Numbered from the stretch's first letter, positions 11,201-38,175 are shown. The stretch: DNA of 64,000 bases from Megalobrama amblycephala (GCF_018812025.1 NC_063045.1:19935420-19999419); one strand, 5' to 3'. The notes: a model not told the origin generated them from the letters alone. Made by a program: numbers and translations.

Positions 11201-13793
11201 GGACGTGCCCTCAGGTATTTGCTAATTATCACACATCCTGAAATTTTATAGAAATTCTGCCCATGGCATCTTTATTGTGCAGTGCCACAAGGAAAAAATT
11301 ATGTGACATTCCCTAAATAGAGTGGTTAAATGCAAAAAAAAAGAAAAGCATATTAAGTCTCAATCTGTTCAAAAGAATGTTTTGGTTATTTTTGTCAGAC
11401 TGCAGCTTATCAAGATGTAAAAATGCTCATTAGCATTCATCAGTACACATCAGTACACACAAAAACTGCTAATAGAACAAGCAAAACAAATCTGAAGTGT
11501 CTACACTGAACATCATTTGGGTAATTCATGACAGCTAACCATATGCACCGTAAAGTAGGCTACATATGTCAGCATCCTACAAATTCATTTACATTTACAT
11601 GATTCCGTACTAAATTCTGTTGAGCGTTCGGAAAACCTGTTTTATCATCATTAATTTGCAATTTAGTTCAGTCACTGTTGTGGCACAGAAATTACTTAAG
11701 CATTAACTTTAGCAAATAGCTATTAGCTGCACTGGTTAATAGTTGCTAGCTAATAAATACTTATAAATACTTACTATAGAAAGTATATCAAATCAAATAC
11801 AAGGTAAAAAAAAATATTGGTACATTCGTGCAAGAATGCAAAATAGACATAATGTTAAGAAATTGATTACTCACACCTTTAAAGGTGCCGTAGAACGTGT
11901 TTTCAAAAGATGTAATATAAGTCTAAGGTGTCCCCTGAATGTGTCTGTGAAGTTTCAGCTCAAAATACCCCATAGATTTTTTTTTATTCACTTTTTTTAA
12001 CTGCCTATTTTGAAGCATCATTAAATATGCGTCAATTCAGGCTACGGCCCCTTTAATTCCTCACGCTCCCCTCCCCCGGAGCTTGTGCTTGCCTTTAAAC
12101 AGCATAAACAAAGTTCACACAGCTAATATAACCCTCAAAATGGATCTTTACAAAGTGTTCATCATGCAGCATGTCTAATCGTGTAAGTATAGTATTTATT
12201 TGGATGTTTACATTTGATTCTGAATGAGTTTGATAGTGCTCCATGGCTAAAGCTAACATTACACACTGTTGGAGAGATTTATAAAGAATGAAGTTGTTTT
12301 TATGAATTATACAGACTGCAAGTGTTTAAAAAATGAAAATAACGACAGTCTTGTCTCCGTGAATACAGTAAGAAACGATGGTAACTTTAACCACATTTAA
12401 TAGTACATTAGCAACATGCTAACGAAACATTTAGAAAGACAATTTACAAATATCACTAAAAATATAATGTAATCATGGATCATGTCAGTTATTATCGCTC
12501 CATCTGCCATTTTTCGCTATTGTTCTTGCTTGCTTACCTAGTCTGATGATCCAGCTGTGCACATCCAGATGTTAATACTGTCTGCCCTTGTTTAATGCTT
12601 GAACATGGGCTGGCATATGCAAATATTGGGGGCGTACATATTAATGATTCGCCTGTTTTTCGGAGGTCTTTTAAACAAATGAGATTTAAATAAGAAGGAG
12701 GAAACAATGGTGTTTGAGACTCACTGTATGTCATTTCCATGTACTGAACTATTGTTATTCAACTGTGCCAAGGTAAATTCAATTTTTAATCCTAGGGCAC
12801 CTTTAAGGCTAATTCGCTACCTAATCGGGTCCCATTAGATACCATGTTAGATACTATAGAGGTTAAACTGAATAATAGATACACCTAAAAAATTGTTAGT
12901 AGCTATATTTTTAAGTATGCTGAAGTCATATTATTGAGAAATGGATTACTAGCATCAAAGGCTAATAGCTATTAGACACACTTGCTAATAGCTACCTAAT
13001 GCTGACAAAGTTAAACAGAATACTAGATAAACATAAATAAATTAAAAAAGTTACAAATTTAGGCAAAATAGTCATTCTATTATTGAGAAATGGATTACAA
13101 ACCAAAGTTAATAGCTACTAGCTAGATGCGTAATGCTGTAGAAACCAAATAATAGATAGACTTAAAATAAAGAAATAAATTGTTGATACATTTTTGTAAG
13201 TATGCGAAATGTTACCAACACCTCTAAGGAGATGTGAGTGATGAAATCTGTTTGAGATCCAGTTTTTCTGATAAATGACCTGACCAGAGGCCTTTATGTG
13301 CAAATGTGTTGCACTGGACCCAAAGTGTTCGCAAAACAGACAAATTATAAATCTAAAGTAATCTTGCAGCCATTATGTCATCGGGAGACCTTATTTGAAA
13401 ATTGCAGGTGATGGCTGACACATTTAATTTTTTCTGCTCACTTTCCACATGACAGTATTGTGATGAATGATCTCTATGAGCCAGTTTTCCACCTCTTATC
13501 TGGGAGAATCTGGAAACATTGTTATGTTTCAGTTAATGACCAGTGGATTGTGATGGTGAGAAAGGATTCACTTTTTCTATCTCTCTTTTCCTGAAGGTTG
13601 GGATGTTGATGAACCCGCCAAAGATGGGATAAATCCAGAAGTTCTCATTTCTCTGACAGCTCCCAAAAAGTGCGCAACAGGATTCTCAGGAAAACATTTT
13701 CTGGCGGGACGATTCCTGCCCTATGACATTCAGAAAAAATACGAACTTAATCTGCCAGAATTCTCTGGCACGGAATGTGTTATAGAACTGTAG
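8235..13793 (+). CDS. yjefn3: YjeF N-terminal domain protein 3 (AIBP2-like), 5'-partial
   Basis: Four coding exons are visible: 8235-8345, 10838-10951, 11064-11214 and 13597-13793 (stop TAG). All have GT/AG sites and compatible phases, giving 190 residues. The frame begins [13 protein letters not shown] and holds the YjeF_N Rossmann-like core: CGPEQNG near residue 19, VDAILG and DVPSGWD. NAXE enzymes have a GPGNNGGDG loop; here it reads GPEQNGSIG, so the glycine/aspartate signature is lost. That fits the YJEFN3 branch and argues against NAD(P)HX epimerase activity. In zebrafish this protein (Aibp2) is reported to promote cholesterol efflux and to affect angiogenesis and blood stem-cell emergence. 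The N-terminal exons (about 50-60 residues) were not found upstream. A poly(A) signal lies at 14273. Introns carry MITEs and Kolobok copy B. Confidence 0.9.
8724..9281 (+). mobile_element. Decayed non-LTR retrotransposon 3' fragment
   Basis: Plus-strand translation shows the pol C-terminal signature: [20 protein letters not shown] before, and PRGRPKM / [12 protein letters not shown] after a nested insertion. Several stops are present, so it is dead. Direct repeats CAAAGGGGG at 8715-8723 and 9282-9290 look like its target duplication. Family (RTE, L2 or similar) not resolved. Confidence 0.65.
8890..9097. mobile_element. Small hAT MITE nested in the LINE fragment
   Basis: The ends CAGTGCTGCCAAT (8890) and ATTGGCAACACTG (to 9097) are inverted repeats. 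They are flanked by an 8-bp target duplication ccctggag (8882-8889) / ccccggag (9098-9105), with one mismatch. It splits the reverse-transcriptase reading frame of the LINE fragment. Confidence 0.75.
10219..10498. mobile_element. TIR MITE with telomere-like core
   Basis: The terminal repeats CCAAGTACAACATGTTCCTGG (10219) and the inverse ending TCTTACTTGG (10498) bracket about 280 bp. Near 10372-10428 the core contains degenerate TTAGGG-like units. These look like an internal part of the MITE rather than a true telomere relic. Located in the second visible yjefn3 intron's upstream neighbour. Confidence 0.6.
11883..12802 (+). mobile_element. Kolobok-like TTAA transposon, copy B
   Basis: The ends AGGTGCCG (11883) and GGGCACCT (to 12802) are flanked by TTAA (11879-11882 and 12803-12806). 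It is the same family as 5387-7146 in opposite orientation, without the foldback insertion. It lies in the last yjefn3 intron. No transposase frame is visible. Confidence 0.75.
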
Positions 13794-14272
13794 CCGTTTA
13801 TACAAACCTGTATTTTGAATAACAAGGATGTTTTTCCCCTTTTGTATTTTATAGATTGTTCTGTGGCATTCAGTTACTGACAAATATGACTAGATTGGGT
13901 AGTTAAGGTGAGTTTTTGCTGCTAAGAAGTGGGTTTAGAATTATCTATTTAATTTTGCAAATGTTCGACTTGACCTGTTGATTCTTCAAAATCGCCAATA
14001 CAATTTTGCTCAATATACGTAAATCTTTTAAATGTTGGATATATTGAAAGTGCATTACCCTGATAGTGCCTCCAGTCCAATGTGCACGACACCTACAAAT
14101 CCAATGCATTTCTGCTGGAATTTTACTCCAATACAAGTTTATTCACCTGTACTTTTTGGGTAAAGTTGTATAGTATATATCTGAGGCTGACAAACATGTG
14201 TAAATCCTTTTTTTTTTTTGATTATACATTCCTCAATGTACATGTGTTTTCTTAGTTCATATAGGTTGAATG

Positions 14273-14278
14273 AATAAA
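14273..14278 (+). terminator. Candidate poly(A) signal of yjefn3
   Basis: An AATAAA hexamer about 480 nt after the yjefn3 stop codon, with T-rich sequence around it. It is the first canonical hexamer I found after the stop. Confidence 0.5.
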
Positions 14279-14299
14279 TTATCTATGTAAAAACTGTGT

Positions 14300-15600
14300 A
14301 TATTCATTTAGACGCCAAATTCGGCTGTTTAAAGAAACGTTGGATGTTATTATTTAGCCAAACCTTAAAAAATGTACTCTATTAGCCAGTATTTGGGAAC
14401 AAGCGGTAGCTACGATATTCTTTAGACCATACAGTATATTATTTCTTCCCAGAGATTTATTCAAAAGGCAGGAAAAGGTGTGGGCGATATAAAGGAATGT
14501 TTCTGTCTAAAGAAACAACAGTTACAGTATGTGGACAGGAATACCCAAGCAGCGTAATGATTCATCACTAATGCTGTTTCAGGACATTGTGTAAACTCGG
14601 ATATATTCATCAAAAGGTGGACATGAAATCATCCGGAGATCATATTTCTTAGTCTGCCAATAAACATTTTACATTTCTGTCCACCCCTCTGAAGGCCAAA
14701 AAGTATGTTTATTGTCTTTAAACACACATAGAGAGCTTCACAAAGGTAACAAGAAGCCATATGCACTCAATATGGTGACAAAGGAAAATATGAAAATCTG
14801 TTTAGACTGAGAAGGAATTGGTGGGAAATATTTTGGTCTGTGCTTTTCTTTGCAAATTTGGCTGTTTATTCTGTTTTGATACCACAGTTCCGTTTAATAT
14901 ATGATCTTTCTGACTTCTGATCCTGATTTTTTTTCAGACCCATATAGTAAAATATTCCCTGTGCTCGTCAAAGCTTTCAAAACAGTCATGCCAAAATGAT
15001 TCTTAATATTGGACGACATCATGGATAGGCAAGTGACCTCATCTTCCCGTCATGGATGTGTTGGTCATGCCTAATCCAGACAGTGGAACAGTACTGTACA
15101 TGTAGCATGCATGGGAATATTTACACAATTACCATTACCATTAGACTTCAAAGCTTGGCCTTCAACAATATGCTCTGGCTTAAAAGCCATATTGCACTAC
15201 AGTTAGATGTAATATGTATATGTACATATGACACTGTTATATGTGATCTTTAGTAAATCTAAAAATGAATATACATTTTTTTTATACTGTACTTTGTAAC
15301 ATTGTGATGCCTAAATTCACATTAGTGTTTCAACTGATTTTTGTTTTTAGTGTTTTTTTGTTTTTTTTTAAGTTCTGTCATGAAACTCTAGAAGGTGCAG
15401 GCTGATAGGTCCTTAACTCAATCTGCTTGCAATCACATCATTCTCTATAGGGCACATCTGATTGGTTCCTGCTGTATCAGTAGCCAATGAGCTCACTGCT
15501 CAACCTTTGAGCAGTGTACTTTGCTATAACAGTACAATGCGTGTTCAGAAACCCTCCACCTTCCCCAGCTCCACCTGTATAGATCTGCTACGGGTAACTC
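14300..15600. other. Intergenic yjefn3-cilp2, no gene seen
   Basis: AT-rich, apparently single-copy sequence without convincing exons. From about 15380 a moderately GC-rich stretch precedes a hAT element; it may be another repeat but no ends were recognised. Confidence 0.4.
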
Positions 15601-15619
15601 AATTATTGTATAGCAACAG

Positions 15620-16285
15620 CAGGGGAGGCGTAGGAGCCACGGGGGATACGGGGGACATGTCCCCCACACTGTTAGAAACAGGGATTCTGTTCCCCACTCT
15701 TTTTTTGACCCACCGCCAATATTTCCGCCCATGTTCTCTGATTTGTTACTTAGATTTGGGTGAACTAACATTCAGCCAATTCGCAAGGCGAATCATCTTT
15801 TGGGCACGTCTGCCATGAGCTTCAAATCTCCTGTTGCTCTCGCGATTTCTTTCATTCATTCGCTTGTTTCTTTGCTCTTTAGCGGTCTGGGGTTACATCC
15901 CATACAATTACATCCTTTTTTCAAACACACACTGTATGTATGTGTTATGTCGCGATGACGCGAATCATGCGATCAAATTTCTGTTATGATTTAAGCTATT
16001 GTAACATCGCATCTATACTGGATGCGATGCGATCATGCAATGCGAAAAAAGCTTCTGCTAAATGAGACATAACTGATTATTGAGTTCTGCCGTCTTTTGT
16101 CGCATTGTGCTGCTCGCGTCCAGAGTAGAAAGTTTTAAGGCAGTGTTTTCTATTTAGAATTTATTATATGAACATGAATGTACATACTTTGTACATTATA
16201 TACATAATTTGTTTGCCTTTGAGGGTCACATCACCTGACAGCTGCCCTCCCCCCTCCCATTTTTAAAATGGCTGCTACGCCCCTG
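15620..16285. mobile_element. Non-autonomous hAT element
   Basis: The left end CAGGGGAGGCGTAGGAGCCA (15620) pairs with the right end TGGCTGCTACGCCCCTG (to 16285). The 8-bp target duplication is agcaacag (15612-15619) / agcagcag (16286-16293), with one mismatch. About 666 bp with no transposase domain seen; open frames inside are short. Confidence 0.75.
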
Positions 16286-17294
16286 AGCAGCAGCATGTCA
16301 CTTGCTCACGAAGCGTGTCACGTTTGTACTGGCAGTAGCACGTCCCGTACTTGGTCTGCAGCAGCAGCGTAGCAGATATATTCCACCAAGATCCAACATA
16401 TTAACAGTGTCAAATGCATTACCATGCCAAACACTCAATGACAGAAATTTGTTTAGACATTATTATCGACCATTCATAGTTAATGACCAATCGATATCAG
16501 TCAAAATTGTAGTATCGCTGCTAATTAAACAAATTGAAGGAGAGGTATGTAATTTCTGTGCAACTTGAGGCACCATACCGAATTAATGAAATAATGAGTT
16601 TCAAACAGGTTTTCTGAACACTCATCCATCTACGGTTTGTCAGTAAAACAAACATTTAATTCCAACCACTTGTTTTGAATCAACCACTTGTTTTGAATTT
16701 TTTTTTTTTTTTTTTTTAATTCACCATTTTTTAAGTGCTTGTCTTATTTTTAGTTATCTTTACACATTATGCTGGGATATTAACAGAGAAAATATTACAC
16801 ACTTCACCTTCAAACAATGCAAAATAGTTATTGTGAATCAGTATCTGTGACAGTTAGAAACTTTGAACCATTCGGCTGTTTACAACTCCACCTATTTTTG
16901 CAACAGGTGTGTCACATTACGGTCATTTTACTGTCTGTTGAGTCACTGAACGTTGGAGGAACATTGCTGAAATGCTCGACAGTTGCATGTCAGTAAAATA
17001 TGAAAATTACATTATGAAATAAACAGATTTTTAAAACTTCAATTCATCTGCTGCCATCATATTATCATCCTCATTTGTGGTTGAAATGATGTAATGCTCC
17101 AGGCCGGGACATAATAAAATACACAATGTGATTTATTGTTCTGCTCAAGCACACAGATCTCTGGTAATGCAGCATAACTTGATTAAAAACACAAACAAAA
17201 CATTTTTCTGTTGCAACATTCACCTTTCTCCTACATCTCTGTCTGTTGTTTTTTGTCTGTTGGAATGATATAAGAACACAGATGTTAGTGCACT

Positions 17295-17380
17295 GGCCAA
17301 TGGCGAGCAGGAGGGGGCTGGTCTGGACCATTCTCCACTCCATCCTGTCTTTTAAAACTCTGGGAACTTCACAAAACTAT
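17295..17380 (+). promoter_or_regulatory. Possible cilp2 promoter
   Basis: A CCAAT box (ggccaatgg, about 17295) and a TATA-like TTTAAAA (17350-17357) lie upstream of the cilp2 start codon. A good splice acceptor (ccaacag) at 17501 directly precedes the start-codon exon, so a non-coding first exon between about 17380 and 17470 is plausible. This is inferred from spacing and motifs alone. Confidence 0.35.
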
Positions 17381-17526
17381 CAGACTTGATTTTGAAGGAC
17401 GGGGAAAACTAATTCATCGGTCAAGTCTCTCAAAAACTTGACAAACCCATACCTATTTTTCTTTTGTGTGTGTGTGTTTAATTTATTTTTTGTTACCAAC
17501 AGCTGCCCATCATTGACAGTGGCACT

Positions 17527-31695
<14,169 letters not shown>

Positions 31696-34020
31696 ATCTT
31701 TCTTTAGGTGAGTTCTCTGAGTGCACTTTTAAAAAAAATTATTTCAAGATGTTGATGAAAATCAGGTGTATGCTTTCTATCCACATGCAGGTCTTTCAGG
31801 TTGAAAAGAATGAAGAAATAAGACTCAAAAAAATCTGCAATGGAAATCCCAAACTTGGCCAGCTGGGTGATATTGGATGCTCTGTCCCAAAGGAGCAAAA
31901 TCCTTACCTGATTTATCCGAAAACATTTAAACTCTTTCTGTTTGTCTATGGGAAACTGTCCTCTCAAGTTTACTTCATTGTTTAAGACACTTATTTTATG
32001 ATTAGGCCAAATACTCGTACAGGATAATCTCATTTATTTATTTCAAATGTCAAAACGTGCTTATGTGGAGTGTCTACATTTAGATTATTGACTCATTATT
32101 GACAAGTCTGTAGGGGTTAAGGTCAGGTGTGACAGCTGCTAATCCTTTCATCAACAACATATTAGAGAACTCTGTGGGATGCAATGAACTAGACCCGAGG
32201 CAGCAAAGATGCTTGTTCTGTCTCGTCTCCTTTTTGTTGTTATTTGGCCAACTATCGGTCCAAAGCACGACTGACCCCAGCCAAGAATTGCATTCCTTAA
32301 CAGAACGGATCGCCAAGGTAGACAAAACAAACATGTGGTGAGACATAAAGAATGATATAATCTAACTTCAAACACAAATTAATGCAACATTGCCTTTTTT
32401 TTAAATGCCCTCATCATCCTTTTGACCGCCTGACCGGCCTATTTAAAAGTTTTCTTTTGATATGAAATCCAACTTATACAGTACATCTCAGTGTATAATG
32501 TCTAGATATTAGGGTAAACTGATTGTATTTTGTTTCTTGTTTCTGTCTGTCTTCTAAAGTGCAATATTGTGTTCCAATAATGACTTGAGAGTCCTAACAA
32601 AAATGTCCTATGTTATGAGCCAATCAGCCATAGGTCTGTTTAAAATGTTGGGCTATTCCCTCAGTAAGTGTATATCTGAATTTCAAATTACAAAGCACCT
32701 GTTTTTTAACCTAGACATAATGAATCTGAGCTTGCTAATCCAATGCAGTCTCCTCTCATTTAGCCAGCTGACAATGCAACATAAATGCAGTTGCAGTATT
32801 TTAAAACCACCTTGAAGTAACTATGGACATTTACAAAAAAACAGTTGTGTGATTTCAACTTTTAATGGACCATAAAAAATCACGCAGACCTGCATGAGCT
32901 GGACAACTGTATTTTCCGAGGTATGTTTGTAGGTAGCATTGCAAATAGGATTTCATTATGGTAATTCTGCTTTGATTTGTTTAATCCCTTATGCGGTAAA
33001 ATTCATCACTATCCTGTGTTGGTTCAAAGCAGGAATTTAATTCGGTTGAGGGATTGCATTGCATGTTTTAATAGATAATGGTGGAAATGTTTATTGTCTT
33101 TGTCTCCAAAGATTGCCCAGTGCGGGTAGAATATAAACAATATTGTGAAATATAATCAAATTAAATGTTAAAAGGAACAAAAATATAATACCTTGCCTAT
33201 ATAATACCTTGGATTATTTTCTTCAAGAAAATAATCCAGAATGTGGCAATTTTTTCTAAAATTGCAGTTGACCAAATGTAATTACGTAAAAAGTATGTTA
33301 AATTGTGCCATTAACAGCACATTGTTGTGGCCAACTAGAATCATTAGGAAATGAAATATGTAACTCTAATCCATTTTTTCCCATTTAAACTGTAAAACAC
33401 TTTGCTGTATGCCAAGTACAGACTTAAAACAACTAAAATCATGTTTGTTTGTTTTTTATATCCCAGGCAGTCTCACCTGTGAGTGATGTTGAGTCATACA
33501 TTTGTAACTTGAATAACTTTAAACTGTAATTTTGTAATATATTCAGTCAATGTAACCTTTGGTCTTTCAGCATATCTATACTGTACATTTCTATTTCAGA
33601 GGCAAGCTGGAGGTGGATATTGGATGAATACGGTGCTAAAAAAATTAGTTGGCCTCCAGTTAGCTTTCAAAAGAGTGTTTGTCCTCACTTCAACTGTCTG
33701 GCTGGTCTCAGGGAGACTACAGAATTTCCAGGAATATCCTCTGGCAAAATGTGCGTTGATAATAACTCTACCGCATTGTCTACGCTACAAAGTGAGAGTT
33801 GAATAGTTGCCTCTGTGCTCTTGCAAATCTCTGTTCATGCTTGTTTCAGAAACCTCTTACATAAAACAAATGCTGAAAATCCATGCAAATCATATTGTAA
33901 CGTAGACTGCATGAAATTTCCCACCTTGCTATCTCAAAAGCCAGTTTTATGTGTAAATTGTGGATTAAAATGTCTGTCAGTTTTACCAGAATGTAAATAA
34001 AGATCTCTTGTAAACATGTT
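31696..34020 (+). other. cilp2 3' UTR with probable intron
   Basis: Thirteen nucleotides after the stop codon a strong donor, TTTAG|GTGAGT (31707/31708), appears. Good acceptors follow at about 33570 (ggtctttcag) and 33599 (ctatttcag). A spliced 3' UTR with a last exon of about 33600-34020 is plausible, and the poly(A) signal is at 33996. Because the donor is within 50 nt of the stop, this should not trigger nonsense-mediated decay. An unspliced 2.3-kb UTR is the alternative. Confidence 0.45.
33996..34001 (+). terminator. Poly(A) signal of cilp2
   Basis: AATAAA followed by a TG-rich stretch (cttgtaaacatgttgtattgg). It faces the minus-strand poly(A) signal of the rfesd-like gene about 35 nt away. 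Confidence 0.6.
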
Positions 34021-34034
34021 GTATTGGCATTGGT

Positions 34035-34040
34035 TTTATT
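34035..34040 (-). terminator. Poly(A) signal of the rfesd-like gene
   Basis: TTTATT on the plus strand reads AATAAA on the minus strand, about 880 nt after the rfesd-like stop codon. The predicted cleavage site falls at the cilp2 3' end. Confidence 0.5.
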
Positions 34041-34920
34041 CCATCAAGCTTAAATACAAAACGAAAAAAGAAAAAAATAACAAATCACAAGCAGGCAAAA
34101 TATCACACATATAAATATTTTAAAACAATAATAAAACTGTAAAAAAAAAAAAAAAAATGTTTTGAGCATTGCATAGCTTTACAGATCTTTTTTGCAGTAA
34201 CATTTTATAGGGGTAGGATAATCGCACAAATACTGGTGCTTAAATGTGAAGAATGTTCAAAACAAGAATGTACATGTAAAATTTTTAACAAAGACAAGTG
34301 CACATCATAACAGAATCATAAAATTAAAAAAGGAGTCAACCAAGTAATTAATGGAATTCTCAGAAGTCACTTAATTTTTTCCCTCTGGTGAAAGTAATTT
34401 CTACCTGACACTCGAGAGGATTGGATCTAGGAGGGCATAATTATGGCAAGTTACAATTGTAAACATTTATTACGGCCCTAGAGAGAAACAAATTAACATC
34501 TCTGGAGTACTAAAGATTATGAACCTAAAACTATGACCAATTAAGCTGCTAAAAGAGCCGACTAAATGAACTGTCTGTGACCTCATTTTCCCTGAGTTCA
34601 ATACATCTAACATATAAATATTGCCAATTTACATTTTAAGATATTCATAACATTTCAAAAAAATCATAAAATATATAATACAAATGTCAGAAAACAATGT
34701 TCATTTTAGTGTCATTTTAAGTAATTTTTGTATAACATTAAAGAACAACTTATCTTTATTTCGTAGTGTATATATACAAACTGTCACAAACTGCTCCAAT
34801 GGGGAACAGGAAAGTTTATTCAACTAAATTACTGCATCATTTTCAAATATTACTCAAAGTAACGAGATCCAAACAGATGATTTAGTTCAAGGGAACTAAA
34901 CACTGCAAGAACCAAGAACT

Positions 34921-37900
34921 TCAGTGCTGTTTGACCTGGCCGAAAGGTTGTAACGAGAGCTCGCTTGTGTGCTTGACGTATACGTTGCCGTCCTCCAATT
35001 TCACTTCATAAACTTGTTGCTAAAAAAAGAAAAGAAAAAAAAAAACTATACATTTTGACAAAGAAATAAAACTAAGCCCGCCTGCAATGCATCTGACTCT
35101 CTATTTCTGCTTGCACAGCTGTAAAAGCCTAAAGCTAGGAAGGTACTTTGATATACGAGCATGGTGGATGTTAACCGGTGGTGGGAATAGAGTCTAATTA
35201 CTGAACATTTCAAGGTGTCGAGCCCCCCAGGATGACTGTCCATAATTATGGATTGTTTTACAGAGACTTTGCCTTGTATTGATTGGACGGAGTTTGCTGT
35301 CATGTCCAACCGCCCAATTATTTATATTCGCAGCATGAGAGAACACATTTCATCTGTTTATTAAAAAAGCAGATGCTTGGTTAATGTGAAACGTGCCAAA
35401 ATGATGGTAGTTTAATTCTTAGCAACTTTCCAAATGTCTGTTTGGCAGCACTTACTTCTGTACGATTCTGTTAATGTGCAATCCATTACTGCGTGAGATA
35501 ATGTTTGGTGCCATACTGAGTTAAAGTGATGGCACAACAAATGTGGTTTTAATATAAAAATACAAGTGTTTTTCGGGACGCTGAATCATTGACTAAATCA
35601 CTGGCCAACTTAACTGGTTCAGCTGACTGCAGCCCCTTTACTGCTGAGTAATGAAATTTAGTGTATACACTGATCTCTAGGAGGCACATACAAGCATCTC
35701 AATGATTCAAGACATGCTACATACATTAGAGATTCATATAAATAAGATAGTTAGACCTTCTGCTATATGTGCTTATCAAAACATAATCACATATGATATA
35801 ACTTTAAGGTATGTTCCAGATTCAATACAAATTAGGCATATTCAGCAGCATTTAGTATAATGACAGTTAGCACAGAAAATTATTTTGATCCATCTATTAG
35901 TTCAAAAAAGGATGTAAACAGCTTCGGCATATGAATATGAACTACTTTGAAGAACATTTCTGTCTTTTTTGTCATTGGATATGAACAAGAACACAAGTTT
36001 ATGTTCTGTTGACCGAAACAAGCTTCCATAGATTTTTGCTAAGGTAGGCCTACAAGTTTAATTATTTTCTGTGGTGATATACCACATATTGGGGAGAGTG
36101 GGGTAAGATGAGCCAGTGGGTAAGTTGACCCACCCCCTGTATCCTGGCAACCGTACCATTTTATTGTCATGTGACCATATATTTTAGAACCACCCATCAT
36201 TTCTGCCAGACTGTGAAAAGGAGAAGCACATTGGAGGAGTGGAAGTCGCTTATTTACTTTAAAAACTGTTTTTGGCTTGTCAAAGTAAAATTTTAACGTA
36301 ACAGATGTAATGGCTGTTTCATCAAAGCAAATTTGTCCAGGTCTAAAACTATTTATGATGCATATTGGTGATTTAGCAACGTATAAAACCATGCAAGTCA
36401 TTTAGATAAATATTATTCTGAATTGGTAAGCTATAGCTAGTGTTTCCTAAAATGGCAGCTATGGGGCAAAGTGAGCCAAATGCTGTGGGGTAAACTGAGC
36501 CAGAGTTTTAATTTACCCCACCATAAGACAATGAATTTAAGTTAAATCTAAAGTATAAACTGGTGTCATTTCAATGTAATATTATGCAACTGGTTTAGTT
36601 TATCTTTATTTTTTAGTTTATTTGATAGGAACAGTGTACAAGTACACCAGATCCTTCTCTGATACGAACCAGAGGATGTTTAATCATATCTTTCCACCTG
36701 TAGTCTCTAATGGCCTAACATGGTCGACATTGCAGAAAAACTACCATGTCATGAACCTTTTGACTAAAATGTTTATTAATTTCAGTGACATTTATTCATT
36801 TTTATTTATTTTTTATTTAATTTTACTCAAAAAACTCTCTGTTTAGTCTGTTTTTGGGAAGGTTACAACTTTGATGTTCAACATATTGTTTCAGACATTT
36901 AATTGCAAACAATTAAAGATACTGAACTTTCAACTTCATTTGGTTGGTTTTAATGTTGTTTAATTTAGCTTTAAAAAAGAAATATTTGTAAAATATTTTT
37001 ACAAAGAATATTTGTAAAAGGAAATTTGATTATTAAAAATTAGTTTTTTAAATAGGTACATTATCTTTAAAATTTCACATGGGTTTGATTCAGATAGATG
37101 GTCAGTTTACACCCACCTACTGACTTACCCCTAACCTGGGGTAAATTGAGCCAGAGGAACACTTTTTTTTATAAGAAGCCATATTTTTTAGAACCCTTTG
37201 TCATAGATGTATTCTGATCATTTAAAATGATAGGAAACATCCTTAAATTATTTTAAATATATTCATTGCACTTCAGCCTCATTTTCCCTTATCTTGAGGA
37301 CCACATAAGTAAAAAATGGCTTATCTTACCCCACTCTCCCCATACTACAAATGTCGTTGAGCTTAACTTGCACTGAACCTGGAACATATGAGTTAAAATG
37401 TTGAACAAAAAATAATTTACCTGTAAACCTGTGCTTGATTTCCCTGTTTTGAGATTAAAGTCATAGTCATGCCAAGGACAGAAAACCTGAAGAACCCCAT
37501 CGGCCTCCTCGATATCTCCATCACACAGCGGACCTCCTGAAAGTAAAGTCATTTTATTTCATTTCACAACTCATTTAGCATTTAACAAATAAATATATTC
37601 ACACATATTGGTCAGACAGAATGTTTAAAATCTTATAAAAATTTAACTCTGGAAACTTCAAATTAGCCACCACTGTGCCACCACAATATCTTCATTACCA
37701 TGCTCATCATTAAACAAAAATGAGAGAAAGTCTTTGAAAACGTTTGCAGGACATCACATAATAATAATTTTACAGTACGCACCGCACTTAAGTAACTTTA
37801 GGCAACTACGGTTACCATGGTGATTTGATGAAAAGGCGCGTAGAAAAGGAAACACATCGCACAACGAACAAAACAACTAAGCATATTTACCATTTCTGTC

Positions 37901-38175
37901 ATTGCTGCTAGCTAGCTGGCTAGCTAAAGTAGCTTTATGTCCATTTCTAGCGCTTTAAGAACCGATATAAGCGAATACAATGTGGAATAATTAATTGTCA
38001 TACCAGAATGCGCGCAGCGAGCGTCCATCGCGAGGAATTCACCGCTCACATTAAACAGACAAACATCCGCGTCGCGTCCATCAGATGAATAGATCAATCT
38101 GCATTGTTTCTTGGACAGCTCGGACACAGGGCCTATTAGCCTCCAGGAAACACTCTCATCTTCTGGAGAAGTCAT
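34921..38175 (-). CDS. rfesd: Rieske [2Fe-2S] domain protein, RFESD-like
   Basis: Three minus-strand coding exons, 38175-38004, 37536-37421 and 35019-34921, with consensus GT/AG sites and matching phases (1, 0), encode 128 residues. The two Rieske cluster motifs are present: CAHSGGPL spans the exon 1-2 junction (Cys and His near residues 54-56) and CPWHDYDF lies about 20 residues later, providing the two Cys and two His ligands of a [2Fe-2S] centre. There is no signal peptide or membrane segment, so a small soluble ferredoxin-like electron carrier is likely. The start ATG (MTSPEDESVSW) follows a GC-rich stretch. At 128 residues it is shorter than human RFESD (157), lacking N-terminal and C-terminal sequence. 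The precise substrate or partner is unknown. The gene symbol rests on domain and size; a different Rieske paralogue is possible. Confidence 0.85.
36091..37341. mobile_element. TIR DNA transposon in rfesd intron 2
   Basis: The ends GGGGAGAGTGGGGTAAGATG (36091) and the complementary TTATCTTACCCCACTCTCCCC (to 37341) form about 20-bp inverted repeats. Internal copies of gtaaa(t)tgagccag recur. It is a familiar fish repeat type, but superfamily and target duplication were not resolved. Confidence 0.65.
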
